A DNA stretch of 45,370 bases from a virus. Shown here one piece after another: positions 24,126 to 31,638 of the stretch (the first letter of the stretch is position 1; every line of letters begins with the position of its first letter). Under the pieces are notes generated by a model. That model did no database searches, was not told where the DNA came from, and saw only the letters and a program-made list of their open reading frames with translations. Both the position numbers and the translations under genes were made by a program. The DNA lies in IMG/VR virus record IMGVR_UViG_3300025276_000060, positions 1-45,370 of that record. One strand, written 5' to 3'.

Positions 24126-26603
24126 TTATTTTACACTAGGGAAACCGACTACATTACCTACTGAGAATTGCGCGGTTACTGTTAGACCATAGAACCCCTT
24201 ACGCACTGGTTCATGTGTTATTGGTAGTGATGAATTACGTAATGATTTATCGAATGCTGATTTCATCATTGGGTTTCTAATACCCTCTGTAGATGCCCAT
24301 AAACGATAAGTGTTGTACAGGTCATCTATCATCGTAAACTCGTTACTGTCGAGCACACACGACGTTTCAATGAAGTCAGCGAGAGGAAACATGTCCTTAC
24401 GAATTTCTTCTTTCTCGATTAAACCAAGTTTTGCCTCAGTAAATCGACCACCATTAGCGCGTAGACGACGTAAACCTTCAATTGCCCACTGAGTAACACC
24501 GGCTGTTTCTGTCTGTAATTGTTCACCAAGGTCATAATTCTCACGGCCAGCAAACGATTTATAGAATGGAAAAACCAGCATACGGTTTACCAGTGCACCA
24601 GATGGGTCGTTAAACTCAGGTACATTATTCGTACTTAATACTATTTTGGTTTTGAATATTGCATTGCGTGAACCCTTATACATTTCATGAAACGACACTT
24701 TATCACCACCAGTGATTGACTTAAGGTTACTGAGTACAGCATCACGGACATTACCACCAACGTTATGAGCATCAGGGATTAGAGTTAGTGATTTACTACT
24801 CATTTCCTCAAGCGCTGAATTGGTTGCTAAATTCGGTAACGCTGGTGCGGCCACATTCTGGTCACCAACCATGTTACTGAGCATGTTAGTAATAGTACCT
24901 TTACCACCACGTGGACGACCTACGAACACTGCAAATTTTTGTAACTTAACATCGTTCACCAGGCAATAACCCATGAACTCTTGTAACTGCATTTTAAGGT
25001 CTTCGTTATCATCCCAAATGTTATTAAGGAAGTTAAGGAACACAGGACACTTAGCTGTAGGGTCAAAGTCATAGTCAACAGAGTTCAGTGTAAAAAACTC
25101 AGGTGTATGAGGCATAAGTTTTAAATCAGGACTGTTAAGGTCAACAATGCCATTATTAAACACAGTGAAATTTTTAGTATCGGTTTTGTTGTTACTCAAC
25201 CATTTACCATTTTCTACTTCACTGATATTAACGTAATCATGTAACACCCTAGCAATACCAGAGGTAAACGCATCGGCAGGTTTATATACTGCGAACGAAC
25301 GTTGTATCTCAGACTTAATAACTTCGTCACTCACCTTACGCCATGACTTACCCATAAACTCGTAATACTGTTTGTCACAACGAATAAGGTTTACACCGTT
25401 ATAGTTAACTGCATCGAACACAACACTGAAATCGTAGTGTGATGACTTAACGGTTAATTGCGCGGCCATGATTGCACCAGTATCAGCACCTATTCTGAAG
25501 TGACCGCGGAAATCACTATAATCTTCAGCGGCCTCAGTTGTCTCAGGTAACGCAATGGTTTTAACATTAATATCAGCCTGTGTTAAAACGACCTCTGCGT
25601 TGAATACAGACGATTGATTGTCCCAACCACAGTTTGGCTCAGGTAATGGTGCAAGTGCCTGAAAACCTGCTTTAGCAGACTTACAACCCGCCGCACTGGT
25701 CGCATAGTGGTACCCACGATAAACGACACCATCGAAATGATTGCGCTGTTCTTCACCCCAAGGCGGTAAACATCGAGGGTTGTAATGTTTCCATAACAAC
25801 TCCTTAGCGTTCTCGATAGAAACACCATGGTCATGACCGTAACACGCGACTCTGAACAATTCGTGTGTGCCGTTACCAAGTACAGCAGGGTGAGCAGCAT
25901 TAGAAATAAAACTGACAAACTTAGCTATTTCAATTTCGTTGTCTTCATAACCGACACCATTATCAATACCTTTACGTTTTTCGATCCATTTATTTAACTT
26001 GGCGTCTTTATCAGCGGGTAAAAGATGGTTCTGACGTATATGCTCAGGTGTATACTTTGGTAACGTATCACTGACATTACTGGTAATACGGTAACTCTGT
26101 GGTGACTCAGGTTTTTTATAATGGATACTACCTGCTAACCGAGCAACACGACATGGGTCACTAACCTGTTTGTCAGTGTCGTAATACAGTGCTAACTGAT
26201 ACTGTAATTCAGACCATTCATCATGAGTTAAATCACCCGCTTCAATCAACCAAAATGCGTGGCCATGTGTCGCGTCGCGCTCTTGAGTAAAATGCGGTTG
26301 AATAACCCAATTAGGCTGTTCTTGACCGTCGAAGTCAGCAAACAATACACGTAAATTATTTATGTTGTATATTTCACGACCCTTTAAATCAGTACCGTTG
26401 ATACACAGATAAATACCAGCTAGTTGACCCTGTTTATAATCGATAAACGATTCAGAGTTATCTATTGTACTGTGCCAAATTTCAGCGATACCTTTCGGTG
26501 GGGTCTGACCTTTGGGGTCGTAAAAAGCCTGAAACGTAACGACAGAATCAGCCGACCCCGTTAGAGCTTTGATAAACTCACGGGCTTGAGTAATATCGTA
26601 CAT
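24126..26603 (-). CDS. PrimPol-SF3 helicase (primase-helicase)
   Basis: The 825-aa protein joins a primase-polymerase to a superfamily 3 helicase. The N-terminal domain shows FADFDG (88-93), an Asp-x-Asp catalytic pair, and HGHAFW (113-118), with a CRVARLAGSIHY segment later on, typical of RepB/archaeo-eukaryotic-type primases. The helicase half has Walker A GRPRGGKGTI near residue 560, Walker B LTLIPDA near 605 and the IVLSTNNVP sensor. It would prime and unwind DNA at replication forks. GAGG lies 6 nt before the ATG. It heads the second part of the replication operon after the small HTH protein. Confidence 0.92.
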   Translation of the reverse strand: MYDITQAREFIKALTGSADSVVTFQAFYDPKGQTPPKGIAEIWHSTIDNSESFIDYKQGQLAGIYLCINGTDLKGREIYNINNLRVLFADFDGQEQPNWVIQPHFTQERDATHGHAFWLIEAGDLTHDEWSELQYQLALYYDTDKQVSDPCRVARLAGSIHYKKPESPQSYRITSNVSDTLPKYTPEHIRQNHLLPADKDAKLNKWIEKRKGIDNGVGYEDNEIEIAKFVSFISNAAHPAVLGNGTHELFRVACYGHDHGVSIENAKELLWKHYNPRCLPPWGEEQRNHFDGVVYRGYHYATSAAGCKSAKAGFQALAPLPEPNCGWDNQSSVFNAEVVLTQADINVKTIALPETTEAAEDYSDFRGHFRIGADTGAIMAAQLTVKSSHYDFSVVFDAVNYNGVNLIRCDKQYYEFMGKSWRKVSDEVIKSEIQRSFAVYKPADAFTSGIARVLHDYVNISEVENGKWLSNNKTDTKNFTVFNNGIVDLNSPDLKLMPHTPEFFTLNSVDYDFDPTAKCPVFLNFLNNIWDDNEDLKMQLQEFMGYCLVNDVKLQKFAVFVGRPRGGKGTITNMLSNMVGDQNVAAPALPNLATNSALEEMSSKSLTLIPDAHNVGGNVRDAVLSNLKSITGGDKVSFHEMYKGSRNAIFKTKIVLSTNNVPEFNDPSGALVNRMLVFPFYKSFAGRENYDLGEQLQTETAGVTQWAIEGLRRLRANGGRFTEAKLGLIEKEEIRKDMFPLADFIETSCVLDSNEFTMIDDLYNTYRLWASTEGIRNPMMKSAFDKSLRNSSLPITHEPVRKGFYGLTVTAQFSVGNVVGFPSVK

Positions 26604-26624
26604 AGTGAACCTCGATATTACTTA

Positions 26625-26855
26625 TTATTGGTTTAGTATATTCTCAGCTTTAACAACGTTATATTCTGAAACAAGAACTACCTTACAACGCATGTACTGG
26701 GTCACACTAGATTCAGCTAAACCAGTAGCGGCACTGACAGCACTAACACCGTGTTCGGTTACAAGTGATTTGAAACGACTAGTGATTTCATCCTTCTTGA
26801 TTTTATTAGCGTCATCATACTGTGATGATTTTTGCTTTATGTCATTTAAGTTCAT
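26625..26855 (-). CDS. Small HTH-like protein
   Basis: The 76-aa protein contains a helix-turn-helix-like stretch: GVSAVSAATGLAESSVTQYM, where the Ala, Gly and Ser spacing fits a recognition helix. The C-terminal helix reads LVSEYNVVKAENIL. It probably binds DNA as a small regulator or replication-initiation partner. It lies 1 nt from the VRR-NUC gene and 21 nt from the primase-helicase gene, so it is co-transcribed. Confidence 0.6.
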   Translation of the reverse strand: MNLNDIKQKSSQYDDANKIKKDEITSRFKSLVTEHGVSAVSAATGLAESSVTQYMRCKVVLVSEYNVVKAENILNQ

Positions 26856-26856
26856 T

Positions 26857-27297
26857 TTATTTATTCTCCAGGGCTGTCACCCTCACGTTAAATTCATTCA
26901 GAATGTCATCAACCTGTGAAGCACATGACGCAAAACCTGCGATACCACCTGCGTTCTTAACAATGTTGAAAAACTTGTTCTGACCATACTCTCTTGACTT
27001 AGGATTGTAAACTGATTTTACTTTAAATCCAGCTTTTTTTGAGTCGATGGCTGTGAAAACAGCAACTTGCTTACCTACCATTTCTGGTGTAATCGTGACT
27101 CTAGTCCAACCAACGTCATCAGGTGTACGAATATCCTCGTCTGACTTCTTACCTTCATTACCTAAACCAAAGAATACGGCACGCCCATTGTCAGTATAAG
27201 CAACACCACTGTTATTCTTATACAGACGACAACCCCATTGATTTGCACGTAATAGAACCTGTTCTTTGGCCTTTGCTTCAGGTGTGCGTTTAGCCAT
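26857..27297 (-). CDS. VRR-NUC domain nuclease
   Basis: The 146-aa protein resembles VRR-NUC nucleases, a PD-(D/E)XK group associated with branched-DNA or junction cutting in phages. It shows RTPEAKAKEQVLLRA, GCRLYKNNSGVA, an FGLGNEGKKSDEDI stretch with the catalytic Asp, and a C-terminal GGIAGFAS. I chose ATG at 27297 because the 15 nt before and including it are identical to the initiation region of the neighbouring 94-aa gene (GTGGTGAAACCAATG). It overlaps that gene's stop by 8 nt. Confidence 0.72.
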   Translation of the reverse strand: MAKRTPEAKAKEQVLLRANQWGCRLYKNNSGVAYTDNGRAVFFGLGNEGKKSDEDIRTPDDVGWTRVTITPEMVGKQVAVFTAIDSKKAGFKVKSVYNPKSREYGQNKFFNIVKNAGGIAGFASCASQVDDILNEFNVRVTALENK

Positions 27298-27574
27298 TGG
27301 TTTCACCACACGTTTTTTCCATGGTGTAACAATGTTCATTAGCGACACCATAACACCAGTCTTTATACGTCTCTGCCTTTATATCTACAATTCCGTTAGT
27401 CCAAACCGTTAAAATATAATTATCAGTTGTTGCAGTTGACGAAAGTGACCACGATTTGTCACCCCTTGTTGCATAATGACCTGCCATTGCGTGAATCATA
27501 TTTAAAAGAATGTAATTTTCACTCTTTTCTGACTTACAGTCCCATTTTGCAGTGATTGTTTTTATATCACTCAT
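27290..27574 (-). CDS. Unrecognised 94-aa protein
   Basis: I do not recognise this protein. It reads MSDIKTITAKWDCKSEKSEN and later has alternating Trp, Thr and Ser, suggesting a beta fold, and a Cys/His-containing C-terminus ending GGETNG. The ATG at 27574 has the same initiation sequence as the VRR-NUC gene. It overlaps the zinc-ribbon gene upstream by 8 nt and the nuclease gene downstream by 8 nt. Confidence 0.65.
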   Translation of the reverse strand: MSDIKTITAKWDCKSEKSENYILLNMIHAMAGHYATRGDKSWSLSSTATTDNYILTVWTNGIVDIKAETYKDWCYGVANEHCYTMEKTCGETNG

Positions 27575-27734
27575 TGGTTTCACCACCGTCGTCAGTTTCT
27601 GAATTTTCATAACAATCACTGCAAACTGTTGTGTGATACGAGATTTTACCTGTTGTATCAACCAAGTTTTTAGGGTCTACAGGGACTTGGCACTCAGGGC
27701 AAAAACATACGGCTCTGTGATTCGTTATTATCAT
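27567..27734 (-). CDS. 55-aa zinc-ribbon protein
   Basis: A 55-residue ORF has CPEC near the start and CSDC near the middle, a two-pair zinc-ribbon layout (CFCPEC...TVCSDCYEN), and an acidic end GGETNE. AGAGAG lies about 9 nt before the ATG at 27734. It overlaps the next gene by 8 nt. Such mini zinc-ribbons are often accessory DNA- or protein-binding factors; the partner is unknown. Confidence 0.65.
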   Translation of the reverse strand: MIITNHRAVCFCPECQVPVDPKNLVDTTGKISYHTTVCSDCYENSETDDGGETNE

Positions 27735-27755
27735 CACAATTCTCTCTAAAATAAC

Positions 27756-27783
27756 GAGTCACCGCGCATTACCACAGTGACTC
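27756..27783. terminator. Inverted repeat after the ssDNA-binding gene
   Basis: GAGTCAC (27756-27762) and GTGACTC (27777-27783) are perfect complements around a 14-nt loop, between the stop of the ssDNA-binding gene and the start of the zinc-ribbon gene. It could slow transcription on the minus strand and explain higher expression of the upstream genes. The T-rich stretch that follows is short, so strength is uncertain. Confidence 0.45.
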
Positions 27784-27797
27784 TATTGGTTTAAATA

Positions 27798-28946
27798 TTA
27801 CTGAGCAGGGTTTGTATAGTTCGGTGTAGCGTAACCGCCTGCAACAATCTGGTCATCAGTCCAACCGTGAGTAACACTTAACTGTTCATACGTGTACTCT
27901 GAGTCAGCATTCATAATCACATTACCTGTCAGTGGTACGCTCGGCGTTGCTGGTGCTACTGGCACTACTGGTGCTACTGGCGTTGCTGGTGCTACTGGCG
28001 TTGCTGGTGCTACTGGCGTTGCTGGCGTTGCTGGCGTTGCTGGCGTTGCTGGCGTTGCTGGCGTTGCTGGCGTTGCTGGTGCTACTGGCGTTGCTGGCGT
28101 TGCTGGTGCCACTGGTGTCACTGGTGTCACTGGTGCTGCTGGTGTTTCCATACGACCCTTACCGTTCGCAACCAATACTTCGGTTGTCCATGCTGGGTCA
28201 GCTCGGTATTGCGCTTCAGGGATTGCATCAGTGTGTACATAAACTGGTGCCGCTGGCGTTGCTGGTACACTCGGTGCTGCTGGTGGAATAGCACCCATTA
28301 CCTGACCTGTACCAGACGCAATATTAGTGTTACCCACGGCCATACCAGCAAACGCTTGACTAGCCGCTTGAGTTGGACCACGACCGAATGCTTCATCGTC
28401 ATAACACATTTGTACGTTTAATAATTTAACACTGATAATACGTGACTTATTAGCTGTACTCGTATAAGCAGACACTTCAATCTGAGCGCGGCACCAACAA
28501 CCTGCATAAACAGTGCTAGGGTCGATGTCATTACCATCAGGACCAACCACACCGACAGGGTTTTCATTTTTAATTGATACTAATGTGAAACCTGCTGTTG
28601 AAGGGTTAACAGTACCAGGAATAGGATTACCGTTGTCGTCCTTCTGCATTACTAAATCACCATTCTGAAAATCAGGTGGGAACTGAACACCGATGGTTTG
28701 TTTACATGTTGCAGGATCAAACGCTACACCCCATTCTTCAATCGTTACTTCTGACAATGCTTGAATGATTGACTGTGGTGAGCTAGGGAATGAAACACCT
28801 GTTGCAGCAATAGAACCAGTGCCACTATTGGCAAACATAGTTTTAACTGAAAACTTAGGTTCTTGTTTCGGGTCATGAGTATGACGCTCAGCAAGGTGAG
28901 GGTAAGAAGTACGAAAAATATCTGTAAAAATAGTTCTTGAAGCCAT
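27798..28946 (-). CDS. ssDNA-binding protein, DUF2815, with Pro/Ala/Thr repeat linker
   Basis: The 382-aa protein has a DUF2815/gp2.5-type N-terminal domain ([20 protein letters not shown] and later WGVAFD, IEVSAYT), the single-strand-binding fold. A linker of PAT/PVAP triplets runs from about residue 265 to 330. The C-terminal motif [20 protein letters not shown] is a short Trp/Asp/Gly segment that recurs at the ends of phage proteins and may contact the replisome. The stretch is encoded by a 9-bp tandem repeat that may vary in length. The family role is to coat ssDNA for the polymerase and primase-helicase. Confidence 0.82.
   Translation of the reverse strand: MASRTIFTDIFRTSYPHLAERHTHDPKQEPKFSVKTMFANSGTGSIAATGVSFPSSPQSIIQALSEVTIEEWGVAFDPATCKQTIGVQFPPDFQNGDLVMQKDDNGNPIPGTVNPSTAGFTLVSIKNENPVGVVGPDGNDIDPSTVYAGCWCRAQIEVSAYTSTANKSRIISVKLLNVQMCYDDEAFGRGPTQAASQAFAGMAVGNTNIASGTGQVMGAIPPAAPSVPATPAAPVYVHTDAIPEAQYRADPAWTTEVLVANGKGRMETPAAPVTPVTPVAPATPATPVAPATPATPATPATPATPATPATPVAPATPVAPATPVAPVVPVAPATPSVPLTGNVIMNADSEYTYEQLSVTHGWTDDQIVAGGYATPNYTNPAQ
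27940..28146. repeat. 9-bp tandem repeats coding for Pro-Ala-Thr triplets
   Basis: Repeats of the type GGCGTTGCT run through this stretch, with the purest block near 28010-28080, and degenerate ones around it. Read on the minus strand they give ATP or ATPVAP triplets in the ssDNA-binding protein. Such repeats change length by slippage without breaking the frame. Confidence 0.9.
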
Positions 28947-28969
28947 GATTTAATTCTCTTTAATTAAGT

Positions 28970-30136
28970 TTATATTTTACCGAACACACCTGAAGCGGTC
29001 GGCCTTGGTTCATTAATTGGTGCAAATACACCGGTTGCTTTACCCACTCGTACAGCGGGACGTTTGTCATTGTTCGGTACTAATGTTGTGCTTGCTGGTG
29101 GTACTCTGTAGTGTTTCTCAGTAAGCTGTTTACCCAATAACGCTTTAGCTTTAGTTTTACCGACAAGTTTAGGGTCATTAAACAATTTAGTTTTATCTAC
29201 ACCTACTTTTTCAGCATCTAAAAATAAAGCATCAGGGTCGTTACACACCGCTCTCGGGTATGACTTAACAACTTTAAAGTCCTTGAAATTAACACCGTTA
29301 CGACCTTCCTCAAGCATACGACCTGCAACCATATCGAGGAACTTCTTAATAGAGCGAGTCTCTTGATATATAAGTTCTAACTCACCAATCGAAATGTTCT
29401 CAATCGGTGTTTCAGTGTATGCCTTAGTCAACGCATATTCCATTCTAGCGCGACAATTAGCTTGAGCGGGGCAATAGTGGCAATGTTCACCCGCTATTGG
29501 TTTCTCATTCAGATCATCGGCACGTAACACAGCAACACGATATTTCTCACGCCATTCAACCATATCAGCGATGCTATATTCAATCGTTCTGACTGGCCCT
29601 TCTATGTGACCATAATTCGGTTGAATAATGGTGTTATAGATTGTATCGACTTTATCCCACAAATTGAGTGTGTCGAGTGTTGCTACACTATAACCAGCGG
29701 TTTGACTATTATCCTCGACTTCTACACACCCGTAACCATTCTTATAGTCGGTGGTGTGTAGTATACGTTTATCGAGTGATATGTGAGTTACATCGGACGT
29801 ACCATATACATCGTCACGACCTAACGAACTCATTACAACACGCTGTTCCATAAGAGGCTGAACACCATAACGAAGTGTTAAGTCATCGACAACATTTTTG
29901 TACATCGTCGCACCGTCAACCATTTGTTGTGTAGCGATAATGTCGTTAAACGTCATCCCGATACACCCGTCTGGCTGAACACCTAAGCCTATACAGAACT
30001 CACCCAGCTCATGCACAGCAGTACCTAACTCAGCCGCGTCATTCGTACCGTTACGATAACCCTTTGACATACGGATAGTTGCAGGGCAAACCATCCATCG
30101 ATGTGAACTTGAGAATGAGTAGACACTGTGTGACAT
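28970..30136 (-). CDS. DUF2800 Cas4/RecB-like iron-sulfur nuclease
   Basis: The 388-aa protein starts SHSVYSFSSSHRWMVCPATI, the hallmark of DUF2800. It has the PD-(D/E)XK features: His42, GTSDV with Asp115, and TDYKNGYG with Asp130 and Lys132. Cys17, Cys219, Cys222 and Cys228 (HCHYCPAQANC) would bind an iron-sulfur cluster, as in Cas4 and AddB. It probably resects or processes DNA ends in recombination. AAGGA lies upstream of the ATG. It sits next to the ssDNA-binding gene, as in many phage recombination operons. Confidence 0.85.
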   Translation of the reverse strand: MSHSVYSFSSSHRWMVCPATIRMSKGYRNGTNDAAELGTAVHELGEFCIGLGVQPDGCIGMTFNDIIATQQMVDGATMYKNVVDDLTLRYGVQPLMEQRVVMSSLGRDDVYGTSDVTHISLDKRILHTTDYKNGYGCVEVEDNSQTAGYSVATLDTLNLWDKVDTIYNTIIQPNYGHIEGPVRTIEYSIADMVEWREKYRVAVLRADDLNEKPIAGEHCHYCPAQANCRARMEYALTKAYTETPIENISIGELELIYQETRSIKKFLDMVAGRMLEEGRNGVNFKDFKVVKSYPRAVCNDPDALFLDAEKVGVDKTKLFNDPKLVGKTKAKALLGKQLTEKHYRVPPASTTLVPNNDKRPAVRVGKATGVFAPINEPRPTASGVFGKI

Positions 30137-30148
30137 AATAATTAATCC

Positions 30149-31084
30149 TTACGCGTTAGATGCATCGAACCAGTCTTGCCATTGTTTTACGAACGCTTCG
30201 ATAGCATTAGCAGTTTCGGCAAGTTTAGCGAATGGCACGAAATTGAAATCATCGACACCGGCTGTATTTTTAAGTACTACGAATACGTTGGTTTTAATAC
30301 CATGTTCACCGTTGGTTGCTTTATCGATTTCTTCAGCGGCCTTGATGTCAGTATTAATGTTTTCAAGTTCTTCTAACCAGGTTTGTGCGTCAGCAAGTAA
30401 CTCACCATGCTTTTCAACAGGAATTGCATCAATCATGTGGTTGCCGTGTTTTTCAACAATACCAGACGTAATGTTCAGATAAGGCACTTTGTGGTCATCA
30501 GTAAGCTCTTTGATTACTTTAATCACTTTAGTCTTATCAGACTCGTCGTCAACCGCTGGCGTAGCTGGCGTAGCTGGTGTCGCTGGTGTAGCAGGTGTCG
30601 CTGGCGTAGCTGGCGTAGCTGGTGTAGCTGGTGTAGCTGGTGTAGCTGGTACTGCAGGTGCTGCAGGTGTCATTTCACCGGTCGGTTTTTCAGTAACACC
30701 CGTACCAGTTAAAAACTGTGCGTTGTAAGCAGCAAGCTTATCTTTATCTACACCTTTAATTGCTTTCCAGTGACCGTCGTTATTGCATTTCTGTGAACTA
30801 GAATGTACTTCTTTATTCCAAGGAATACCGTGGTCGTTTAACAAACCCTTCTTTTCTGTCACGGGTTCTGACACAGAAACATCGGTTGTCGCTGGGGTCG
30901 TCGGTGTTTCCAGTGACTCCGTTGAAGTAGCCGCTACCTCTGCAACAATAACAGGTGATGCTTGCGCTGTGATAGGGGTCTTTCCCAGCGCTTCAGTGAT
31001 TGCGTTAAGCTTATTCATGATAGTAGCTTGGTTATTCATGATAGTGTTTTGATTGTTTAACATTGTATCTAAAATATTTGACAT
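30149..31084 (-). CDS. Phage protein with GIPW-type motif and ATP-triplet linker
   Basis: The 311-aa protein has a helical start (NILDTMLNNQNTIMNNQ), then a segment with GLLNDHGIPWNKEVHSS, DGHWKAIKGVDKD. This motif (Gly-x-Pro-Trp/Asp ... His-Ser ... Gly-x-Trp) recurs in phage replication-region proteins of unknown role. A linker of nine or so PAT triplets follows, coded by 9-bp repeats near 30553-30665. The C-terminal part is helical and acidic. It is the upstream neighbour of the DUF2800 nuclease gene. A scaffold or cofactor of recombination is possible but unproven. Confidence 0.6.
   Translation of the reverse strand: MSNILDTMLNNQNTIMNNQATIMNKLNAITEALGKTPITAQASPVIVAEVAATSTESLETPTTPATTDVSVSEPVTEKKGLLNDHGIPWNKEVHSSSQKCNNDGHWKAIKGVDKDKLAAYNAQFLTGTGVTEKPTGEMTPAAPAVPATPATPATPATPATPATPATPATPATPATPAVDDESDKTKVIKVIKELTDDHKVPYLNITSGIVEKHGNHMIDAIPVEKHGELLADAQTWLEELENINTDIKAAEEIDKATNGEHGIKTNVFVVLKNTAGVDDFNFVPFAKLAETANAIEAFVKQWQDWFDASNA
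30553..30668. repeat. 9-bp tandem repeats coding for Ala-Thr-Pro triplets
   Basis: Units of the type GGCGTAGCT, GGTGTAGCT or GGTGTCGCT repeat about a dozen times. Codons differ from the ssDNA-binding gene's repeats (GCT-ACG/ACA-CCA here versus GCA-ACG-CCA there), so the two arrays expanded independently. Confidence 0.9.
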
Positions 31085-31095
31085 TTCTTTTCTCT

Positions 31096-31239
31096 CTATT
31101 TTTTACGGTTGTTTAGTTTATTAAATGTTTCAGTAAGCTTGTGTGCATCAACACCTGATTTACCGAAACGACTATCGATTACAATAGTTTTTGAACCATT
31201 CGTAGTAGGGCAATTCATCATTCTTTGTAAATTGGTCAT
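31096..31239 (-). CDS. 47-aa unrecognised leader-position protein
   Basis: A 47-residue ORF (MTNLQRMMNCPTTNGSKTIV...) starts at 31239, 7 nt after AAGGA. It is the first gene of the leftward operon after the divergent promoter, and basic at its end (NNRKK). A small regulator is possible, but I do not recognise a fold. Confidence 0.65.
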   Translation of the reverse strand: MTNLQRMMNCPTTNGSKTIVIDSRFGKSGVDAHKLTETFNKLNNRKK

Positions 31240-31279
31240 TTCTGATTCCTTTAAAGGTTGTTTGTAGTTGACGAGAGAG

Positions 31280-31308
31280 ATAGTAATTTATATTTACAGT
31301 GTTGTAAA
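31280..31308 (-). promoter_or_regulatory. Leftward promoter of the recombination/replication operon
   Basis: On the minus strand TTTACA (31303-31308) and TACTAT (31280-31285) lie 17 nt apart. The -35 box forms one arm of a palindrome TTTACA-N4-TGTAAA at 31293-31308, a likely operator. The 47-aa gene starts about 35 nt beyond the predicted transcription start. Confidence 0.7.
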
Positions 31309-31315
31309 GTATATT

Positions 31316-31343
31316 TTGAAAAATAAATTACATCGTGTATACT
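31316..31343 (+). promoter_or_regulatory. Rightward promoter of the helicase-endolysin operon
   Basis: TTGAAA (31316-31321) and TATACT (31338-31343) are separated by 16 nt, followed by a start region about 30 nt before the ATG at 31377. It is divergent from the leftward promoter and shares its palindromic operator, so both could be controlled together. Confidence 0.7.
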
Positions 31344-31376
31344 GGACGTACTTTAATAGATAAGAGAGATAGTTTT

Positions 31377-31637
31377 ATGGAAACTTTAGAGGAATTACAA
31401 AAGATATTGAATGATGCACCCGATGGTGCAACTCATTATGATGTTGATGAAGATTATTGTATAGAAGATTCGTTTTGTTTTAGTAGAGGTTACTGGCAAC
31501 CTATGGGTGCGACTGTAGCAATGCGCTCACTCGCAGATATTCATCGCATAGTTGATTTGATGACATTTATTGGCTCAGTAGAATTAGAGTCTGCATGTGT
31601 TGAAATGGAAAGAAACGAATTACTGGGTAAAATATAA
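31377..31637 (+). CDS. Unrecognised 86-aa acidic protein
   Basis: I do not recognise this protein. It is Asp/Glu-rich (DAPDGATHYDVDEDYCIED) with a small central Trp/Phe cluster and a helical end. ATG at 31377 follows AGAGAGA by 8 nt, while the upstream in-frame ATG at 31335 lies in the -10 box. It heads the rightward operon and precedes the SF2 helicase by 1 nt. Confidence 0.68.
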   Translation: METLEELQKILNDAPDGATHYDVDEDYCIEDSFCFSRGYWQPMGATVAMRSLADIHRIVDLMTFIGSVELESACVEMERNELLGKI

Positions 31638-31638
31638 A

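Noticed and set aside
27892-28291. Collagen-like Gly-X-Y ORFs ([10 protein letters not shown] type) on the plus strand
   Set aside because: They are antisense readings of the Pro/Ala/Thr repeats in the ssDNA-binding gene and have no ribosome sites; the true gene is on the minus strand.
30489-30728. Plus-strand Gly-Val-Ala repeat ORF
   Set aside because: Antisense shadow of the ATP-triplet linker in the 311-aa minus-strand gene.
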